From Trichostrongylus colubriformis (Eukaryota > Nematoda > Chromadorea > Rhabditida > Trichostrongylidae), in NCBI GenBank assembly GCA_963978905.1, contig OZ022259.1, positions 47,696,727 through 47,760,726 on the forward strand: a stretch of 64,000 bases of DNA, read 5' to 3'. Shown piece by piece: positions 27,801-42,800 of the stretch. Position 1 is the first letter of the stretch. Each line of letters opens with the position of its first letter. Under the pieces are notes generated by a model that saw nothing but the letters and a program-made list of their open reading frames with translations, was not told where the DNA came from and ran no database searches. The position numbers were made by a program, and so were the translations under genes.

Positions 27801-30800
27801 CATTCATATTCTCTACGGCTTCAACTAGCAGTGAATTTACGGCAATTTCGCGAAAGGTGCGAAATTCACGAACACCGCCTCGGTTCCTCAGCATGCGAGG
27901 CCACTAACAAAATTAACCAGTCGATGGACCCAGGTACTGTCTCTCATATGGCGGCAGCCCGATGGCTCGATCGGCTCAAATTGGAACAGGAAAATATTCA
28001 AAAAATTGCATTGAGAAAAAAACTTTTTTTTTTGAAAATTTTCAAAAAAATAGGAAACTGTTACCATCCAACACGACAGCCACTGCCGATCTCTACTGCA
28101 GGCAATTGGACACCGGAGCGCCAAAACTTACCGGAAAAATGGACCAAGACCTCTTCCTCCACGATAACGCTCACCCACATGTGGCAAAGTTGGCGTGTCA
28201 AAGGATCCAGGACCTTGGTTGGACGAAGCTCTCCCACCCACCGTAATCTTCGGACATGGCCCCAACTGACTACCACCTATTCCGGTCGTTGAGCCACTTC
28301 CTTGACGGGCGACAGTTCAAAGATGACGACGATCTCAAGAGCGGGCTCCAGAACTTCTTTGACCAGAAGTCTCCCGAATTCTACCGGAAGGGTATCTACG
28401 ATCTTCCTGAGCGTTGGCAGTACATTGTAGATCACGATGGTGCATACTTTGGTGACTGAAGTTACATGTGAGTAAAATTAAAATAAATTGAATTTTTCTC
28501 ACAAGGTGTCCCAGAACTTCCCGTCCAACCTAATATTATGCTATTATTGGCATTTGAATCAATCGTATAAATCGTATTTGCTTTCGTGCCAACGCAACAT
28601 ATGTACTAGGCCTAGATTGATGATTGCCTAGCTATTGAAAAAAGCCTAAAGGGAACAGTAAAATGGTGAGGGTGAAAGCAGGGGTACAAAGTAGTGTGGC
28701 AACTTGGAAAAAAATCTAAAAATTGTTAGCTCCAGAGGAATGGCTACTTATTCATTTCGATCTTTACTCTAGATGAGTTTACCGGTGATTGTATCAATGA
28801 GCTATCGATCGAATTCCATGCGGATCTAGGATATAGAGCGGTTATACTCAGTCGCGTGTGTATTCACAACCATTTGGAGGCGGATCACCGACTAAGAAAC
28901 GGAGCTGTGACATGGCGAACTGTGCAGGCGTTTGTTAAATCGCTTTCAACACAAAAATTCCCTTCAACACCAAACACGACACATATTAGCTCTCCCTTCC
29001 CATGAACATGACCCTATTTGGTGGTGAGAACCATCAACTACAAGCACATTTGATGTGTTTGTTATAGAGATCATCCGAGTGTTATCTATGACTGTGAATG
29101 GTGTCGTATCTGGTTCAAGCAAGATGACGAGTATAAACGTCCAAAAGCAGTGACAAGGGTAAGCGTTTACAGTGACTTAAAAGATCTAAATATGGAAGAA
29201 ACCCCATTTAAGGTTGCTCTCATATCTCCAATGTCGACTGCGTGTGCAAAATCAGTGATGCTTTTACGAATGTTCATATTGTGTCTCGAAGTTAGTCACA
29301 AAACTTTTCCCTTTATTATTAGAATCAAGTCTTTTTTCTGTGTTGCTTTTCATCTGATTTCTATATCCATATACACTTCTAGGATGCCTTAGCTGACGAA
29401 ATTTGCTATGCAACACAAGCTGGGTTGTACTGTCGTATAGCAGACGAGGAATACGGACTGATCCTGAAAGTGAGTGGTAATCGAAACACGTGAAAAAATC
29501 TTCATCTTAATTTATGATCCTAATTGTTTTGCTCACACTGGCCCCACTCTTCACACGCTACCTGTCGGAATGCAAGGTACCCACATCGTGGAAAACTAGC
29601 AGAACTGTGTTGCTGTATAAGAAGGGAGATCCACACGACATCGGCAATTATCGTCCAATCTGCCTGCTGTCTGTAGTCTACAAGCTCTTCACTCGCGTCA
29701 TCGCGAATAGGATCGGTAGAACTTTAGACGAAGGACAGCCATGCGAGCAAGCAGGGTTTCGGAGAGGATTCAGTACAATCGATCACATCCACACGGTCAC
29801 TAGACTCATCGAAGTATCGCGAGAGTACAAGATGCCGTTATGTCTCACATTCATCGATTTGAAGAAAGCCTTCGACTCTGTTGAGACAGAAGCGGTTATC
29901 AAAGTCCTGGGAAACCAGGGTGTGCCTACTCTGTATATAAAAATACTTCGTGAGCTCTACAGCAACTTCACGACCAGGATCTCGCCATTCTACAAGGAAG
30001 TCATCATCGACGTGAAGAGAGGGGTTCGACAAGGCGACACTCTCTTGCCTAAACTATTTAGCGCCGCTCTTGAGAACGTCATGCGTCAACTGGAATGGGA
30101 AGGAATGGGAGTGAAGGTCGATGGCCGGCATCTACACCAACTCCGCTTCGCTGACGACATTGTGCTAACAGCATCGACAATCCAGCAAGCAGAGCGAATG
30201 CAAGCCGATTTTGACTGCGAATGTAGAAAAATCGGTCCACAGCTGAACCTGACGAAGACGATGTTCATGAGAAACGGATTGGTACCTGACGCCCCATTCA
30301 CGCTCAACGGAACGAACGTCACCGAATGCTTCAGCTATGTGTACCCAGGTCGGGAAGTCAATATGATGAACGACTTAGCACCAGAGCTGAGCAGGAGGAA
30401 GAGAGCGGCATGGGGAGCCTTCAAGACCATCGAGGGAGTAGTGAAGAAGACAAAGAACATTCGGCTCCGCGCCCATCTCTTCGATTCCGCTGTCCTTCCT
30501 GCCCTAACATACGCCTCAGAGACCTGGACTCTACGTAAGCAGGAGGAGCATGCGGTCGGCGTCATCCAACGCGCCATCGAGAGGGCAAGTGCAGAGGGGA
30601 ATCCGGAGTTCCGAACTCCGTCGTCGATCAAAGATCAGGGACGCCGTCGTCTTTCCCAAGGAATCGAAGATTAGATGGGCCGGACACGTTATGCGATATC
30701 GTGATGACCGTTGGACCAGAGCGGTTACCGACTAGATCCCTCGGGACGTCGAACGAACACCTGGACCACCGCAGGCCCGATGGTCAGGCTTCTTCACGAA

Positions 30801-33800
30801 AGCTCTGCGCGAAAGGAACGAGACGCTACGTGTCTCTGGAGCCAGAAACGTTCACTGGACTGCTTTGGCTCGCGACAGGGATGAATGGAGATGTTGCTGG
30901 CGCCCGCTCGAGGCTCTCGATGATCAACGGGACGACAAGACCGGTGACACGTGAATTGTTTTGCTCATTTGAAAGATAAAGGCAATAAGAATGCTATGTG
31001 TGTGGGCGGAGTGGCGACGGACTCAGCGCGCTTTGCATTGGCAGATTTCTCCTTTCGGGGATGGTGGCGCTTATTGATGTCCATCTGCTCATCCCCTATC
31101 GCCGTTGTCGCTCCACCCAATCCATTTAGCGTGCCCATTGCCTTCAATCAATATTTTGTGAGGGAACGCGAAAGGCGGTGTGGGAACGCCAAGTCACGCT
31201 CAAGGATATACTTACATGTTTGAAAAATGAGAACGCAGCTCCCGCTCCTCACTGAAACCCAACATCGTGTATGTATGTATGTTCTAACATACATTCCAAA
31301 AAATAAAAATAGTGTCCCTCCTCATAAGCTAATTTCCCCTTTAGGTGAGTGGTTATGATGAGAAACAGCCACAACTCGTTGAACAAGTCATCAGGCGAAT
31401 GATCAACTTCAAGCCGGGCGAGTACTAGTATATTTGTTTGTTATATTTGTTGTTTGTTATAGTATATCTTGTTTTGTTATATTTGTATATTTGTTATATT
31501 TACTCTTAATTTTATTCTGTCTACCCAAACCCCAATCCACGAATGCGCTGATTTGTTCCGGACAACCACTTATTTGGTGTCAAGCTCAAAGAAGTCATTG
31601 GCAACGTTTTCAGATCCACTTCGCTTCGAAGTCCTCTTTGATGAGCAAAAGCGAACATTGAAAGACGCAGCACTATCGGAGCCCCTCACACTGTCTTCTT
31701 ACTACTTGGCGCTGTTACTCACCGATAAATCCTTTACCAACGAACAGCTGCTTACCGTTTGTAAAGGAAAGTGGATTTTTTGAAGGCTTAAATTTTAAAA
31801 ACCACTAAAATACATACAATGAGCTTCCCATGCACCTTGGTTTCTTTTGGTCTCTCCAGTGCGCGAATATTTGACGAATTATTTTGTGTGAAAGATGCAA
31901 AGAAGAAAAGCGGTGAACAGATAGGAGGGGAGAAAGACGAGAGACAGCATTGCGATGTCTTACCGCTGATGTGATGCTCTTTCATTACCTTTTCGAATGA
32001 CGTCCAAGTTCGAGTGTCCTGTCGCACCCCTCCACTTTTAAACTACTAGGTTGTCCCAAGTCTTGCAGGATTTTTTTCGATCATCACTTTTTATTATTTT
32101 TTTCAACAAACAACAATTAGGCAACGACGTATTCAAAATTGTTATCGACAACACTCTGCCACCTCATAGGTAGCTCGTTGATTCCCTCCTCCCAGAACTT
32201 TGGGTTCTGTGAGTCGAAGAAGTCAGCGATCGCCTTTGCAAGCAAGTCATAATCAACGAATTTTCTCTTGGCCAGGAAGGATTGGAGCGGATGGGTAAGG
32301 TGATAGTCTGTAGAGTATGGCGGGTGGGGCAGCACATCCCAGCCGAGATCCTGTAAGCTTGGCATAGGTACTTTTCGCGAAACGATAGAGGGAGCCGTCA
32401 TGAAGGAGGGTGACCGCGGACCTTTTCCGGCGCTTTTCTCGAACAGCGACGGCTATCTGCTGAAGCTGGTGAGTGTATACGGAAGCGGGTACTGTCTCGC
32501 CTTGTGCCAGCACCTCTTGGAAAAGCATTCCTCTCGCGTCCAGAAGCAGCAGAGTAGAACCTTCTTTGGATGCAGGTCGGACATGGGCTGCGTTGGCGGC
32601 TCAGAGTCACGTAGCCAAAAGGCGCGGAGTGCGTTGGTATCGTACACGTCCCAGCTTTCATCGCCCGTAGCGAGATAGACGAGAAAGTCGTTGCGATGCT
32701 GGCAGAGCACCACCGATTGACAGATGCTCACATGGGCACTTTCGTGAGTATCCGTCAGGGCATGAGGTGCATCGCAACAGCACCTTCCGATAACCAGGCT
32801 CGTGGAGGCGACGATTTATGGTTAAGGGTGCTTGTCCATTCCTCTCCGCCAGCTCCCGCATGACGGTTTCAGGACCGGCGCGAACGGCAAAGAGCAGCGT
32901 CTCGTCGTCAAATTCGTGTGGGGGTCCTGTGCGTGGCTTGTCTTCCATGTCAATCTCGCCGTTGCTGAAGCTGATGAACCAGCTGCGCACGGTCTCGTAG
33001 CTCACACATACCTTGCCCAATGCAGCGTTGATGGAGTGGCAAACATCCGTCGCTTTGGTGCCGCAAGACCACTCATAGTAGATGATACCGCGTGTTGGTG
33101 GGTTTAGACTATGAGCATTGTACCTCTCTTCACGAAATCTGGTGGGTCAACATATATTTTGTCAGAAAGCTCAAGAAAGCTTCCACCATATCCCTGAACC
33201 GCCTGGAATTGCCTCGGAAGAACAAGAGGTATTAATTTTTTTTGGAAAAATCCTATAAGACTTTTGGGACAACCTAATATTAAAAGCAAACAGGAGCTGC
33301 AGAGTGACACTGTAAACTATGAAGTGATTTCAGATCTGAGTGTGCACGAGGTTGAGGAGTTTGGAAAAGAGATGCTGCGCACATTATTTGTGGAGTTTTT
33401 CATACATGGCAACGTAACGGAGCAGGTAATAGTATACTGCGCATAATTGGAAAAAAGCCCCTCACCTGAACTCTCCTTAAATTCGCCATAATCGGCTCTC
33501 TATGAGCTCTTCTTCAGCACGGCCTTCACCAGATCCATGAGATCAACTGCCGCCATTAGAGATTTTCGAGTGGGCTACCTCCATATATCCGATTTTGAAT
33601 AAATAAATTCCGTAAGCGAGATTATGAGCTAGCCTTGTTACATGCAATTGTAAGCACCACGTGGGTTGTATGGAGGTGTGTCAATAAGCGCGTTCCATCT
33701 TTGACAGCTCATGGCGGCCACGTTGTTTGTGGTAGAGTGTCAAACCTAGTTGTTATTATTCAGTGTATTTTCACAAATCACCATGCACCAATTCAGCCGC

Positions 33801-36800
33801 GAGCAACGTGTGCAAGCCATTAAAAATTATTACAAAAGTCATTCATCAGTTCGAGCAACGTTCCACGCGCTCCACCAGTTTCTATACAGATCCATGATAA
33901 CGAACTTTTTCTGGCATGAAATCGACAATATGGATGTCGAGGAAATGTGGTTTCAGTAGGACGGCACTACGAGCCACACAACACGCGCCGCAATGGATCT
34001 TCTGCTTCGGAGGAAAGGTTATCTCGCTCGGAGGGACATCAACTGGCCACCGAGATCGTGCGGTCTAACCCCACTAGACTATTTCTTGTGGGGTTTTCTT
34101 AAATCGCAGGTCTACGCAAACCAACCACAAAACACTGATGACCTCAAAATCAACATACGCCACGTCATCGATGACATACAGCCCGATTTGTGCGGCAGAG
34201 TCATTGAAAATTGGACTTTTCTTATGCGCGCCACCAAGCGAAGCCGAGGAGGCCATTTGAACGATGTTATTTTCCATACATAATGTCTTTGAATACTCTT
34301 TCGAACAATAAATAAATTTCATTTATACCTCTCACACAACTTGCTTTATATCATTTTAAAGATCGAGCGCCTTTATTGGCACACCCTATATAATCTACGG
34401 CTCTCATTTTAGGGTTCACCTAGGAGGATAGACCCATCAATGAGACCATCTAAGAAATTCTAAAAGGCTTCCCGAATAGGGAAGTTCGCCATACCATCCC
34501 TCTCTGCCAGCTTCATGATTTCACAAGTGCATGTGTCGTCTGGCAACCAACTGAGATCCCATTCCACTCCTTGCACCCTAGCATGAGGTGCTGATTATAA
34601 GGGATCAATCATCCACTATCATCTGTAGAACACTGGCTCATGTAGCACAGCCTAATCAAAAATATCTTTGGAAATTACTAAGAGCTTCACACTGCCTATA
34701 TTCATTAAAAATAATGAATCAGTCTTGTGTCTATGACAAGGTAAAAAAGACACCTAAATTTTAAGCATGTCTTATTTACTTGTTTATCTTTTCACTGTTC
34801 GTACATGAATAGACTCATATACTGAATTTTACCAATGAAGTACTTTTTTAGGAGGCACTTACACTCGGCCATACAGTGGCGAATTTGCTGCGTAGTGCTA
34901 CCAACTTCCGTCCTATGTTCAGAAACGAGTACCTACGGACGAGAGAGTACGCCGTAGAAGACGGTTCGACTTTTGACTTCCTAGATTCACCGTTTTTCCA
35001 GAGCAGGCACGATTTTCGCTTTATTTTTGTTTCAAATGAGCTTCTAAAATTAGAAGAACTTGTATTCGACCACTGGAACGCTATTGGGTTGAATTCCACG
35101 GGAGTACACCATCAAGACGGAAAATTCGCGCTGCAGCGTCAGGCATGCGACGCGATGATGCAGGTACGCGCGCCCTATTGGATAGGTCCTCAAGCGATAA
35201 TGGTGCATTTCGCCTAGTGCTAGGCATAATCGTTTCTGGACTTAACTAGTACGCCCCCCCCCCTAATCTCGCACCATTTCGTCCGCGTCAAATGCGGCCA
35301 TGCGAATTTTGTATCCTAATGGCATGCACCTATACACCACATCTGGTCTAGCTGAGTGGAGAACAGGGATGATATAAAGTTGAGTTCTTCTCATTCGTAG
35401 CACTATGAGAATTGCAGTCTTCCCTAACCCCTTTCCCGCTCCTTACTCAACGTTCTTCTCCTTGAGATAGGGAAATACGGGAGGAAGCCGTATGTGTTCT
35501 AATGCAGTTGCATCACCAGTTTCTCAGCTCAGATAGGGGGTCCTATGACACGACTGACTTCTCTGGCACAATGCTCAGCACCGGAGCTGTTGCTGTTTCA
35601 TGCCACTACTTTCACCCCTTTCACCGCAGGCACCGCAAAGCTGTTTTGTGGAAGGTTGCTGAAAGGATGGACAGCTTTCATACTCGGCGCCGGCAGGGCG
35701 TGACCGTGTGCACAGGCAGCGAGTCAGAGCGGCAGGTGTGAGGTGCAAAGACGACACAGGCAACGAGGCAGGGTGGCATAGCTGGAGAAGCAGAGACATG
35801 CACACCCTACCGCAGTCACCGCAAAGAGTTAACCTTACCAGCCTTGCCGAATTAATTCACTTACTATAAGTAAAACATAGTTAGGAGATTATTAGAGGCA
35901 AGTGTATGCAGCCACGCCCTGCCGCCGGCACCGCAAACTGTGAACGTTACCAGTCTTCTCGAACTAATTCACTTACCAATAGTAATATATAGTTAGGAGA
36001 CGGCTGAAAGCAAGCGTTACCTTACCCTATACGATGACCTTTTAGGTAATGCTTATGTGTATCGTCATTTCCAGAAGACCCATGATGAGTCTAGTGTAGA
36101 GGTGTTATACCAAGTTGGAGTTCAAGTAGGTCACGTTATGCTGAATCAACGCATTTTTCAAAGCTTTTTCAGAGTTACAACAGAACTTACATTACAGAAC
36201 ACGAAAGAAAATGCACTAATGGACCTCATTGTACAACTTTTGGAAGCACCAGCATTTCATCAACTGCGGACTGTAGAGCAATTGGGTACGTTATTTTGCT
36301 GCGATAGCATTTTTCAATAGCAATTTCACAGAATGCAGTTTGGCAGTTCTGAGTACAACAAATCGAGCACACTGCATGCGGGTGGGTTGGCAACGGCGGG
36401 GTCTCACCAATTAAGAGTGGAAAAGGCCATAATCACTTCACCTACACCTTTGACCTACTCCCTACTTTTGGGAAGACATCCCTTTTTGAGGTTCACAATT
36501 TCTTGGTTGCTCCGGATTTGCGGACACATTCCACTGTGTGATTGAGCTTCCCAGAGATTCTCAAAGTTAACTAAGTTTCATTCAAACTCCTTTTGCCTAA
36601 GACAAGCCTTACAGGAAGCCAACGTACTCAGGAAAATATTGTTTAAGTCGTGCTGGCTCGAAAAGTAGTCCCGATTGGGTGTTGAATCGCATTCGCCTGT
36701 TTTCCTCCCTCCATCTGTAGCGCCGGAACGGGCGCTTCTTAACCCGCAATATCACATGCCTCAGGGGCATTATGCATCGGGATCTCCCGACGGGGTTAGC

Positions 36801-39800
36801 GCCAGTGTCTGCGTGAGGGTTACCACGTGTCCTACGCCGCGCTCGCTCTCGCCAGAGCCTACGCAAGTACACCGGCAGGCCCTAGCTGCCCCTACTTTGG
36901 AGGATGCATGAGACACCCGTCCTCTCGGAGAGGACCTTCCCTACGTTTCGCACCACGACATTTTCATAGCTTTGACCACATAGAGAGTGAATCCACACTC
37001 CTTCCACGCTATCTCGACCGACCGATTCCCTTGTGATAGATCAATACCAATGTGGGTTATAAGTGTTTATGTCTTAAGCAATGAAAGTCGATGGCAACAA
37101 GGAATAGAACGGCAATACAAGGAGTAAATAATGACCATACAAGCAAAACGTAAAGACTCATGGGTCGAACCCAGGATCTCATCTCTCACGGGGGATTAAC
37201 AAGAATCCATCCCTCTGCTGCACGTCCACGTGCGGCGTTCGTGGCAACGTTGACTACGGCCAAACGATAGCAGGTGCAGGAGTACAGACGACGTGCTACG
37301 GCCGTGCCTGAGCAGGTGCCTTATACTGGCTACGGTCGGATCGGAGCTGGATAGACACAGCACACTAGGACGACGGTTGACGGGAATGAACGGCGACTGA
37401 CGACTCTCGGATTGAAACACACAACGGCAATGAAGAGCTTGGGCGCCTTATAAAGGCGTTTGCCCATGTTCCAGAATGTTCAACCGGCGAGTCGGGACCC
37501 GCGCTTCTGCCAGGTGTGATCTACGGTGTGTCGGACGGAAGTGCACCCACTCCCTTATTTCGTTTCGCTTTCGTTCCATCCCTTCTCCCAGATGAGTGTG
37601 GAAACGGAGGGAGTGAAAGGATATAAGCATGAAAAAGGGATTGGTCAGCTCCACAACACTTTCTGGGCGAGTGGTCGTATTGCAGCATATTCATAAGAAG
37701 TCGTATGACTCGACGCACGTTGCATTTTTAGGGTCCTGGGATTCCCCAGCACTTGCTTTCCCATATTCTGCACTCTTTCGTACCCGTGATAAGCTTATTG
37801 TTCAGGATACACCGTTTATACAAGCAAAAGAACGAGCTCAGGGACAACTGCCCTACAGCTTATTGTGCAAGGTCCCGGTAATCCCGTTCATGTTCACGGA
37901 AGAATAGAGGCATTCCTCAAGAAGATAAGGGTTAGTTTTTCAAGAGAATCAAAATTTGTGTAAGCGTTATACAGCGTTTAATTGGCAGAACGCAAAAACT
38001 TCACGAGTAACCATAATTTGATGAGATAAAACTGTAGACGGCAAAGTACCACCCCGGTAGCTACAGTAAATTTCAGGCGTGAATGGTGATGTTTTCGTCA
38101 TCTTGATGATTTCGTTATTGCACGCATGTTACAGTTACATAAAAACAAAATATTCGCGCGTATCGAGCCTCAGCGATAATCGGCAGCTATCAAAAATCGA
38201 AAATAGGGCTGCATAGTTAACCTTTTCAGGAGGAGATTGTCTCCATGACGGAAGAAGAATTTGATAAGAAAAGGGCCGGCGTAATCGCTAAAAATCTGGA
38301 TCAACCGAAAACGTTGGCAGCACGCTCATCGGAATTTTGGTGTGAAATAGAATCCAGGCGGTACGATTTTTACCAAAGTGAGTTGTTTTGCTAGGACTTT
38401 TGCCTGGTATTCAACATTTGTTCATGACTTCTGAGACAATCTCTCTTCTTTAACTACCGCATTCTTTTTGAAAAAAGAATAATGGAACTTGAAAAGAGAT
38501 TGTTTGGGAGATGTTGTTGAATCACCCAATTGCATGAGAATGATTGGTGCCCCTAGAAAAAAGCTTGCTGTGTACTAAAAATGATTCCCATCCATTACAT
38601 GTTCACATGTCTCCGTTTTGACAAACGTTGCACGACGCCACCGGCGTCGCTACTCTTTCCCTAGTGATTGCTATGAACAGGGAAAAGTAGCTAGAGATCT
38701 AACAGTGAAAGCAAGCACGAAGAAATAGATGATGTCAATGAACGTTCCCGCCAGGGCACACCCAGGTGTCGAGGAAAATGGCCGCTTCAATACGACCCCC
38801 CTCCCTCAGCAAGGACCCTATACAAACCTTATTTTCAACATCTTCATAACCACTAAATAACTGGTAAAAGCATTGCCGTTCGCATAGCACTGCCAAGTAT
38901 TTTGATACTGTAATTTTTTTGTTTACCACTCAAATTCAATCTCTCTTACATAATCGGGTGGGCTGAATGCGCGTTCTGCCTATTGTCTAGCTTGGGACCG
39001 TTGCTGACCTCTGGCATTACGACCTCTCATCCCGTCCGTCAAATACGGCCCATCCTGCCAAGGAATCTCAGCTCCCGGTGCCCTGGTTCCCGCGAAGGTA
39101 TACCTTCAAGTACTCGCGAAGGAGTGATACCTTCAAGCACGATCCGCTAGAACACGCATTTCTAGATTAAAGTTCCTGTTAGAAGACTTGGCCAGGTGGC
39201 CCTATGTACTTCTGGTGTTCATGGTGTGTTTGTTCGTTTTTCTTTACTGCTGGCGAAAGGATAGAATTATGAGCAAAAGCTTTGGCCTCGGACAAGACTC
39301 GAACCTGCACTATGCTTTCCTGGTATATGTGTTGACGCATTACACTATCGGAGCCCAACTCACTTTAACTCAGCTTCTCAGTGGTATTAGGTTGGCGCAT
39401 AACTCTCGCGACACATGTGACTTTTTCAGAAAGTTATTACTTTATAGGTGACAAATATCAGTCTACAATATAACTGCCATTGCTTTCTATGATACGTCCC
39501 CAACGTATCGGTAGCTCCTGAATGCTCTTTGCCTGAAGCTCTGGAGGCTGCGAATCGAAAAAACGCTGGCACACAGGATTCCACATCAGCTTGTTCGTCG
39601 AACTTCTTCTCCTTCGAATATGTATGTTTGAGAGCCCTATAAGTGGTAGTCAGAAGCAATCAGGTCGGGAAAGTACGCGGAATGGGACAGAATTAACAGC
39701 CAGGCTCCTTGAATTATCTTGTATTACGAAAGACGCGAGAACAGCATTGTAGGAAAGGATTTCAGAAGTGTCGCGAAACTCATGCACCAATCCATAAGTA

Positions 39801-42800
39801 TATGTACTTACCATAGCTTATCAGCATTCACCTATATAACGGTCACTTCACGCGCTGCGGTCAGCAGCTAAAAACAGAAGCAATGGAAACCAAGCAATAG
39901 AAATACAAACCACCGATCAACATTAAGGAGGGAATGAAGATGGCAATGAAGTTGATAGCAATGTAAACAATGTGATACGTGTGGAACGGTTACTTACATG
40001 ACAAAATGAAGATCTGTCCTTCTCCGTCATTTTAAGTCGACATCTAGAATTGTTACCCCCTACCTTCTCGTGGCGGCATATTATCGCGCTATAGGATTCG
40101 GTTGGTGGTTTTCATTCATTTCATTGTTACGTATCCTTCGTGTGTGATGAAACGTCATCAATGAAGATAAGAGAAACAAAAATCAAAATTTCAGTGCTGC
40201 GTAAATCCGCATTTCTTTTACCTTATCTTTGCAGAGTCCTCAAAAGGATTCCATTGTAATGGTCGACGTTATTCTGGGTAAACCCAGATCCTCAGGGTTT
40301 AGGTTTGGGGGATTTCATACCAGTGATGTCAAGTCTGTGGCTTCAGTCGAAATGCCAACTTAGTTTTTTTTTCTGATGTGGCTGTCACTGAACAATGGAG
40401 TAGACGCTTATGTGATTTTGTTTAAACTGAAGCTAACTTCAAAAAAAATCGATTTCGTAAGTTGCACTACTTTTAGGAAATGCTGAGGTTGAAGCGTTGC
40501 GCTCTATAACCAAAGACGATGTTTTGAAGTTTTTCGACCTCAAATTTACAGCGGATGCACCGCAGCGACGGAAAGTAAGTATAGCTCATTTTGCATTAGG
40601 TTTGACGATAGTGACAGCCGACGACCAATAAGAGCCTATTGTCCTGCTCGAGAGCGGCTTGAAAGAAACAGCAATTTTTTTCACGATTTGGCCCTGATAA
40701 AATTAGGGCAAGGCCGTACCAATATGCTGGATAACAATAGTTTTAAGAAAAACTAGTTCTTCTTTTTCATCGCGAGCGGCAAATTTTCAAAGTCTCGGCT
40801 CCAAAACACTCTATGAACTGTTGTGTACAAATGCGATAAACATTTTTAATACACCTGATATATTTACCAATTTTATTTCCGGTAATTATAGCGACAATCA
40901 TTGTGCGTAGAAAGCAATCAGACTTCCCAAATTGTTGAATTTTGTCGAAGTAAATATTCTGAAATACTGATTTATTCATCCTAGTCATACAAATATGAAA
41001 TTACAGATCGCTGCATTCGTTTACAGCAAAGATGACAACGGCGACAAAATTGAAAAGGAAGCAGAGGCCGAGAGCAAAGAGAATCTTGTGAGTGAATTCA
41101 AACTCGTTCTACGAGCTGCAGCCTGTACGCCATTGTTACACCAAGGTTTTGGTAGCTTCGCATGATCTTTGATCCTTAAAGTTCTAGGCCCTTTCACTCA
41201 TCCGGCAAAGACGTCAGCATTGTTTCAGTTCTATAGTGTGTGGTAGTCACTGTTGTCGGTGTATTTGGTGGTTTTTGGAGGGTTTCAATTTGGGAACGAG
41301 TAAGTACCATGCATGCGCAATTTGCGTGTATAGATCCATAGACTAAGTATCTATTGGATTTGTGTGCAGCAGGAATAACACCAATTTTAATGAAATAGTA
41401 ATAAAAATAATAAGGTAGCTGTAGTATTATGCTAATAAGTGTGGTAATTGTAGGAACGTCGGTGAGGAAGTTCACTGTGATACGTGGTAGTTCAGGAACT
41501 GCACAGCACCGGACAGGGCAATAGAATTCATTGCAGTAATTACATACGTACATAAACGCGAGTTCCCTTCGACCGCTTTTCGTATGTCCTTCTGAATTGA
41601 TCCAAATCAAAAATCCAAAATTGCGCACAAGCGCCAAACGAGCGAAAATACTGTGTTCTGTGGAAAAAATCCAGAAAGCTACGAGTAGAAGCTAGAAACC
41701 TGTAGCCTCAGTAACTGATGGTATGGGGCGGGATAATCTCAGAGCGAGACCCTCTTGTTATTGTTAATAAAATCATAAAAAACAACTCGGACATCGTTTA
41801 ATTAGCTAGTGCCCTTTGAGGTTGATTGATGGAACATTTATTGTGACGGCTCAACGTTTCAACTGAATCGTCGTCTTCGGAAGCTCTCAGGTTCCACCCC
41901 TTTTGAGCAGAAAAATCCGCTGCCACATTATCATGACAATCAGTGGTAACAACTCGGAAACTTATCAAAACGCCTTTCTGAGGGAAACGCTAACGCTGCG
42001 GGCCCACACACAGTTAGGTGAACGAAATTGCATATGGCAACAAAACTGTACATCAGCGCCTTCTGAAAACGTCATCCTCTGGGATTCTGGGATGAACGCA
42101 TGTGTTCGGTTAATACAGAGCTGAACCCAGTGGGCTACTACGTTTGTGGCTGTCAGCAGTAGAAAACGCTTTTCTCTCTCGACAGCAATTTGGAACGTCT
42201 GAAGGCAAAGCTTCAGAGTGAATGGAAGAACATTGGAGTAGACTATATGCGGCCCATCATGGAGTCGTTCAGTGGGAGACTGGAAAGTTGTATAGGGGCT
42301 GAAGGCGATCATTTCGAACAATACATCCCTACTATATACTATAAAGGCGTCGTCTGTCTGCCTGTCTCTCCATCCGTCCGTCCGTCTGTCGCGAAATTAG
42401 GCATAACATATAAACTGCGAGATGGGGACAAATTTGGCTGGGTAATGCATGGGACATGAAGAAAAGAGCTTACATGAACCGCGTTAAGCTCCGCCCCCCG
42501 TGGGCGGAAGTGCACTGAAACGTTCGCTTCCCGGATGGTTCGGTTCGAATTAGGTGCAGACGTGAAGAAAACATGGTTTAGGAACAGCCATGAGTTTCTG
42601 ATAATCATGAAAGAGGCCTGGGCAAGGTGGGCTGAGCGCACCCCTAATGGGAGGTCCGTACAACCAAAATTCATAATTCGGTTAGAACGCAGCCTCAATA
42701 ACAGGAAAAAGTCGCTAGAATTAACCAATGCCCACGTTATTTTGAGCACATTTAAGAAGAGTGAAGACCCGCCCACAACGTGTGAAGGTTTATGGGGTAA

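Noticed and set aside
31422..31435. GT donors GTACTA or GTATAT for intron 19
   Set aside because: Both shift the downstream frame or create a stop. The GC donor four bases earlier restores an ungapped match to IDE.
34964..35217. Open frame continuing past exon 22
   Set aside because: The downstream part shows no similarity to IDE. The GTTCGA donor at 34964 joined to exon 23 at 36046 continues the family alignment.
37150..37200. Retrotransposon primer-binding site or tRNA around GGGTCGAACCCAGG
   Set aside because: No flanking LTRs or tRNA arms could be found.
42320..42480. Helitron 5' end (CCCTACTATATACTATAAAGG followed by CGTCTGTC repeats)
   Set aside because: It is suggestive of such ends, but I could not find a matching CTRR hairpin terminus or any Rep/helicase coding, so it is not annotated.
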